From IMG/VR virus record IMGVR_UViG_3300032271_000462, positions 1 through 22,452 of that record: a stretch of DNA of 22,452 nt; one strand, given 5' to 3'. A program made the position numbers and the translations under genes. The notes under the pieces are model-generated. The model was not told where the DNA came from. It worked only from the letters and a program-made list of their open reading frames with translations, and did no database searches. The stretch is from a virus. Positions 22,169-22,452 of the stretch are shown in pieces (positions within the stretch are counted from its first letter, which is position 1; the number at the start of each line of letters is the position of its first letter).

Positions 22169-22400
22169 TTTCGTCTCCCTTGACTACACTCAATTCATTC
22201 AGGATGTTGTCCATTTCAGTTTGAATGGCTGAGATGACCTCGGCGGCAGGTGCGCGAGGCTTCAATCCAAGCTCGATCGCGTACATCTTGCGGATCGAAC
22301 GACCGCTGCTGTGCCGCATACCGATTGCCTCCAGCTTGATCGCGCCTTTCGCGGCCGCGAGCTGAAAGTACCTGATCTGATTCTTACCAGTAAGCATCAT
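22161..22400 (-). CDS. Small conserved phage protein
   Basis: 79 residues; two adjacent ATG codons (22400 and 22397) can both serve as start, with AAGGAAA upstream. The IKLEAIGMRHSSGRSIRKMY segment resembles a short conserved stretch in many phage early proteins (a Gly-Met-Arg then Ser-x-Gly-Arg-Ser pattern), followed by an acidic helix (EVISAIQTEMDNILNELSVV). Function unknown. It is the first visible gene of the leftward block, directly behind a promoter-like sequence at the window edge. Confidence 0.7.
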   Translation of the reverse strand: MMLTGKNQIRYFQLAAAKGAIKLEAIGMRHSSGRSIRKMYAIELGLKPRAPAAEVISAIQTEMDNILNELSVVKGDENV

Positions 22401-22439
22401 TATTTAGTTTCCTTTGGCATTGCCACACCTAACGCGAGT

Positions 22440-22448
22440 AGTATACCA
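22440..22448 (-). promoter_or_regulatory. Extended -10 promoter element at window edge
   Basis: On the minus strand TGGTATACT gives an extended -10 (TGn upstream of TATACT, 5 of 6). The matching -35 would lie beyond the window end, so only half can be judged. It is about 40 bp upstream of the first ATG of the leftward block and could be the early promoter. Confidence 0.45.
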
Positions 22449-22452
22449 TACA

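Overview
This window looks like part of the genome of a lytic-type tailed bacteriophage infecting a Gram-negative bacterium. Genes are tightly packed with 1-8 bp overlaps and almost no non-coding DNA. There is a lysis cassette with an embedded Rz/Rz1-type spanin pair, which implies a host with an outer membrane, and a phage-type replication and recombination set. No integrase, tRNA, rRNA, IS element or CRISPR array was seen. The gene content resembles podovirus-like phages of Proteobacteria, but the host cannot be named from the sequence alone.

Layout: two convergent blocks meet at about 10.57-10.61 kb. The left block (plus strand, 1-10565) is late: the 3' part of a coiled-coil protein, a 1796-residue virion-type 'large polyvalent' protein with an HEIVH metallopeptidase motif, a PurD-like ATP-grasp enzyme, a small zinc-ribbon protein, a tail fibre, and then lysis genes (38-residue membrane peptide, XhlA-like protein, GH24 endolysin, holin-like protein, i-spanin with an o-spanin lipoprotein nested in another frame). 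A GC-rich inverted repeat separates the blocks.

The right block (minus strand, 22400 down to 10607) is early/middle and is read right to left. It begins with small unknown, HTH and HELIE-motif proteins. Next come a 182-residue conserved phage protein, a coiled-coil protein, a zinc-ribbon protein and a 56-residue CsrA homologue. A consensus sigma70-like promoter follows, leading into small proteins, a Cas4/RecB-like PD-(D/E)XK nuclease with a likely Fe-S cysteine set, a zinc-ribbon protein, a Sak4-like RecA-fold ATPase and a possible ssDNA-binding protein. After an intra-operon intrinsic terminator come a ParB-domain/adenine methyltransferase fusion, a uracil-DNA-glycosylase/DNA polymerase A fusion and a DUF3987-type helicase-like protein.

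Together the right block supplies recombination-dependent replication, DNA modification and host/phage gene control, and the left block supplies virion parts and lysis. The items most worth a second look are the phage CsrA and the promoter/leader just downstream of it, the PurD-like ATP-grasp enzyme placed among late genes, the metallopeptidase domain in the giant virion protein, and the unusual active-site residues in the polymerase, the ATP-grasp protein and the helicase-like protein.
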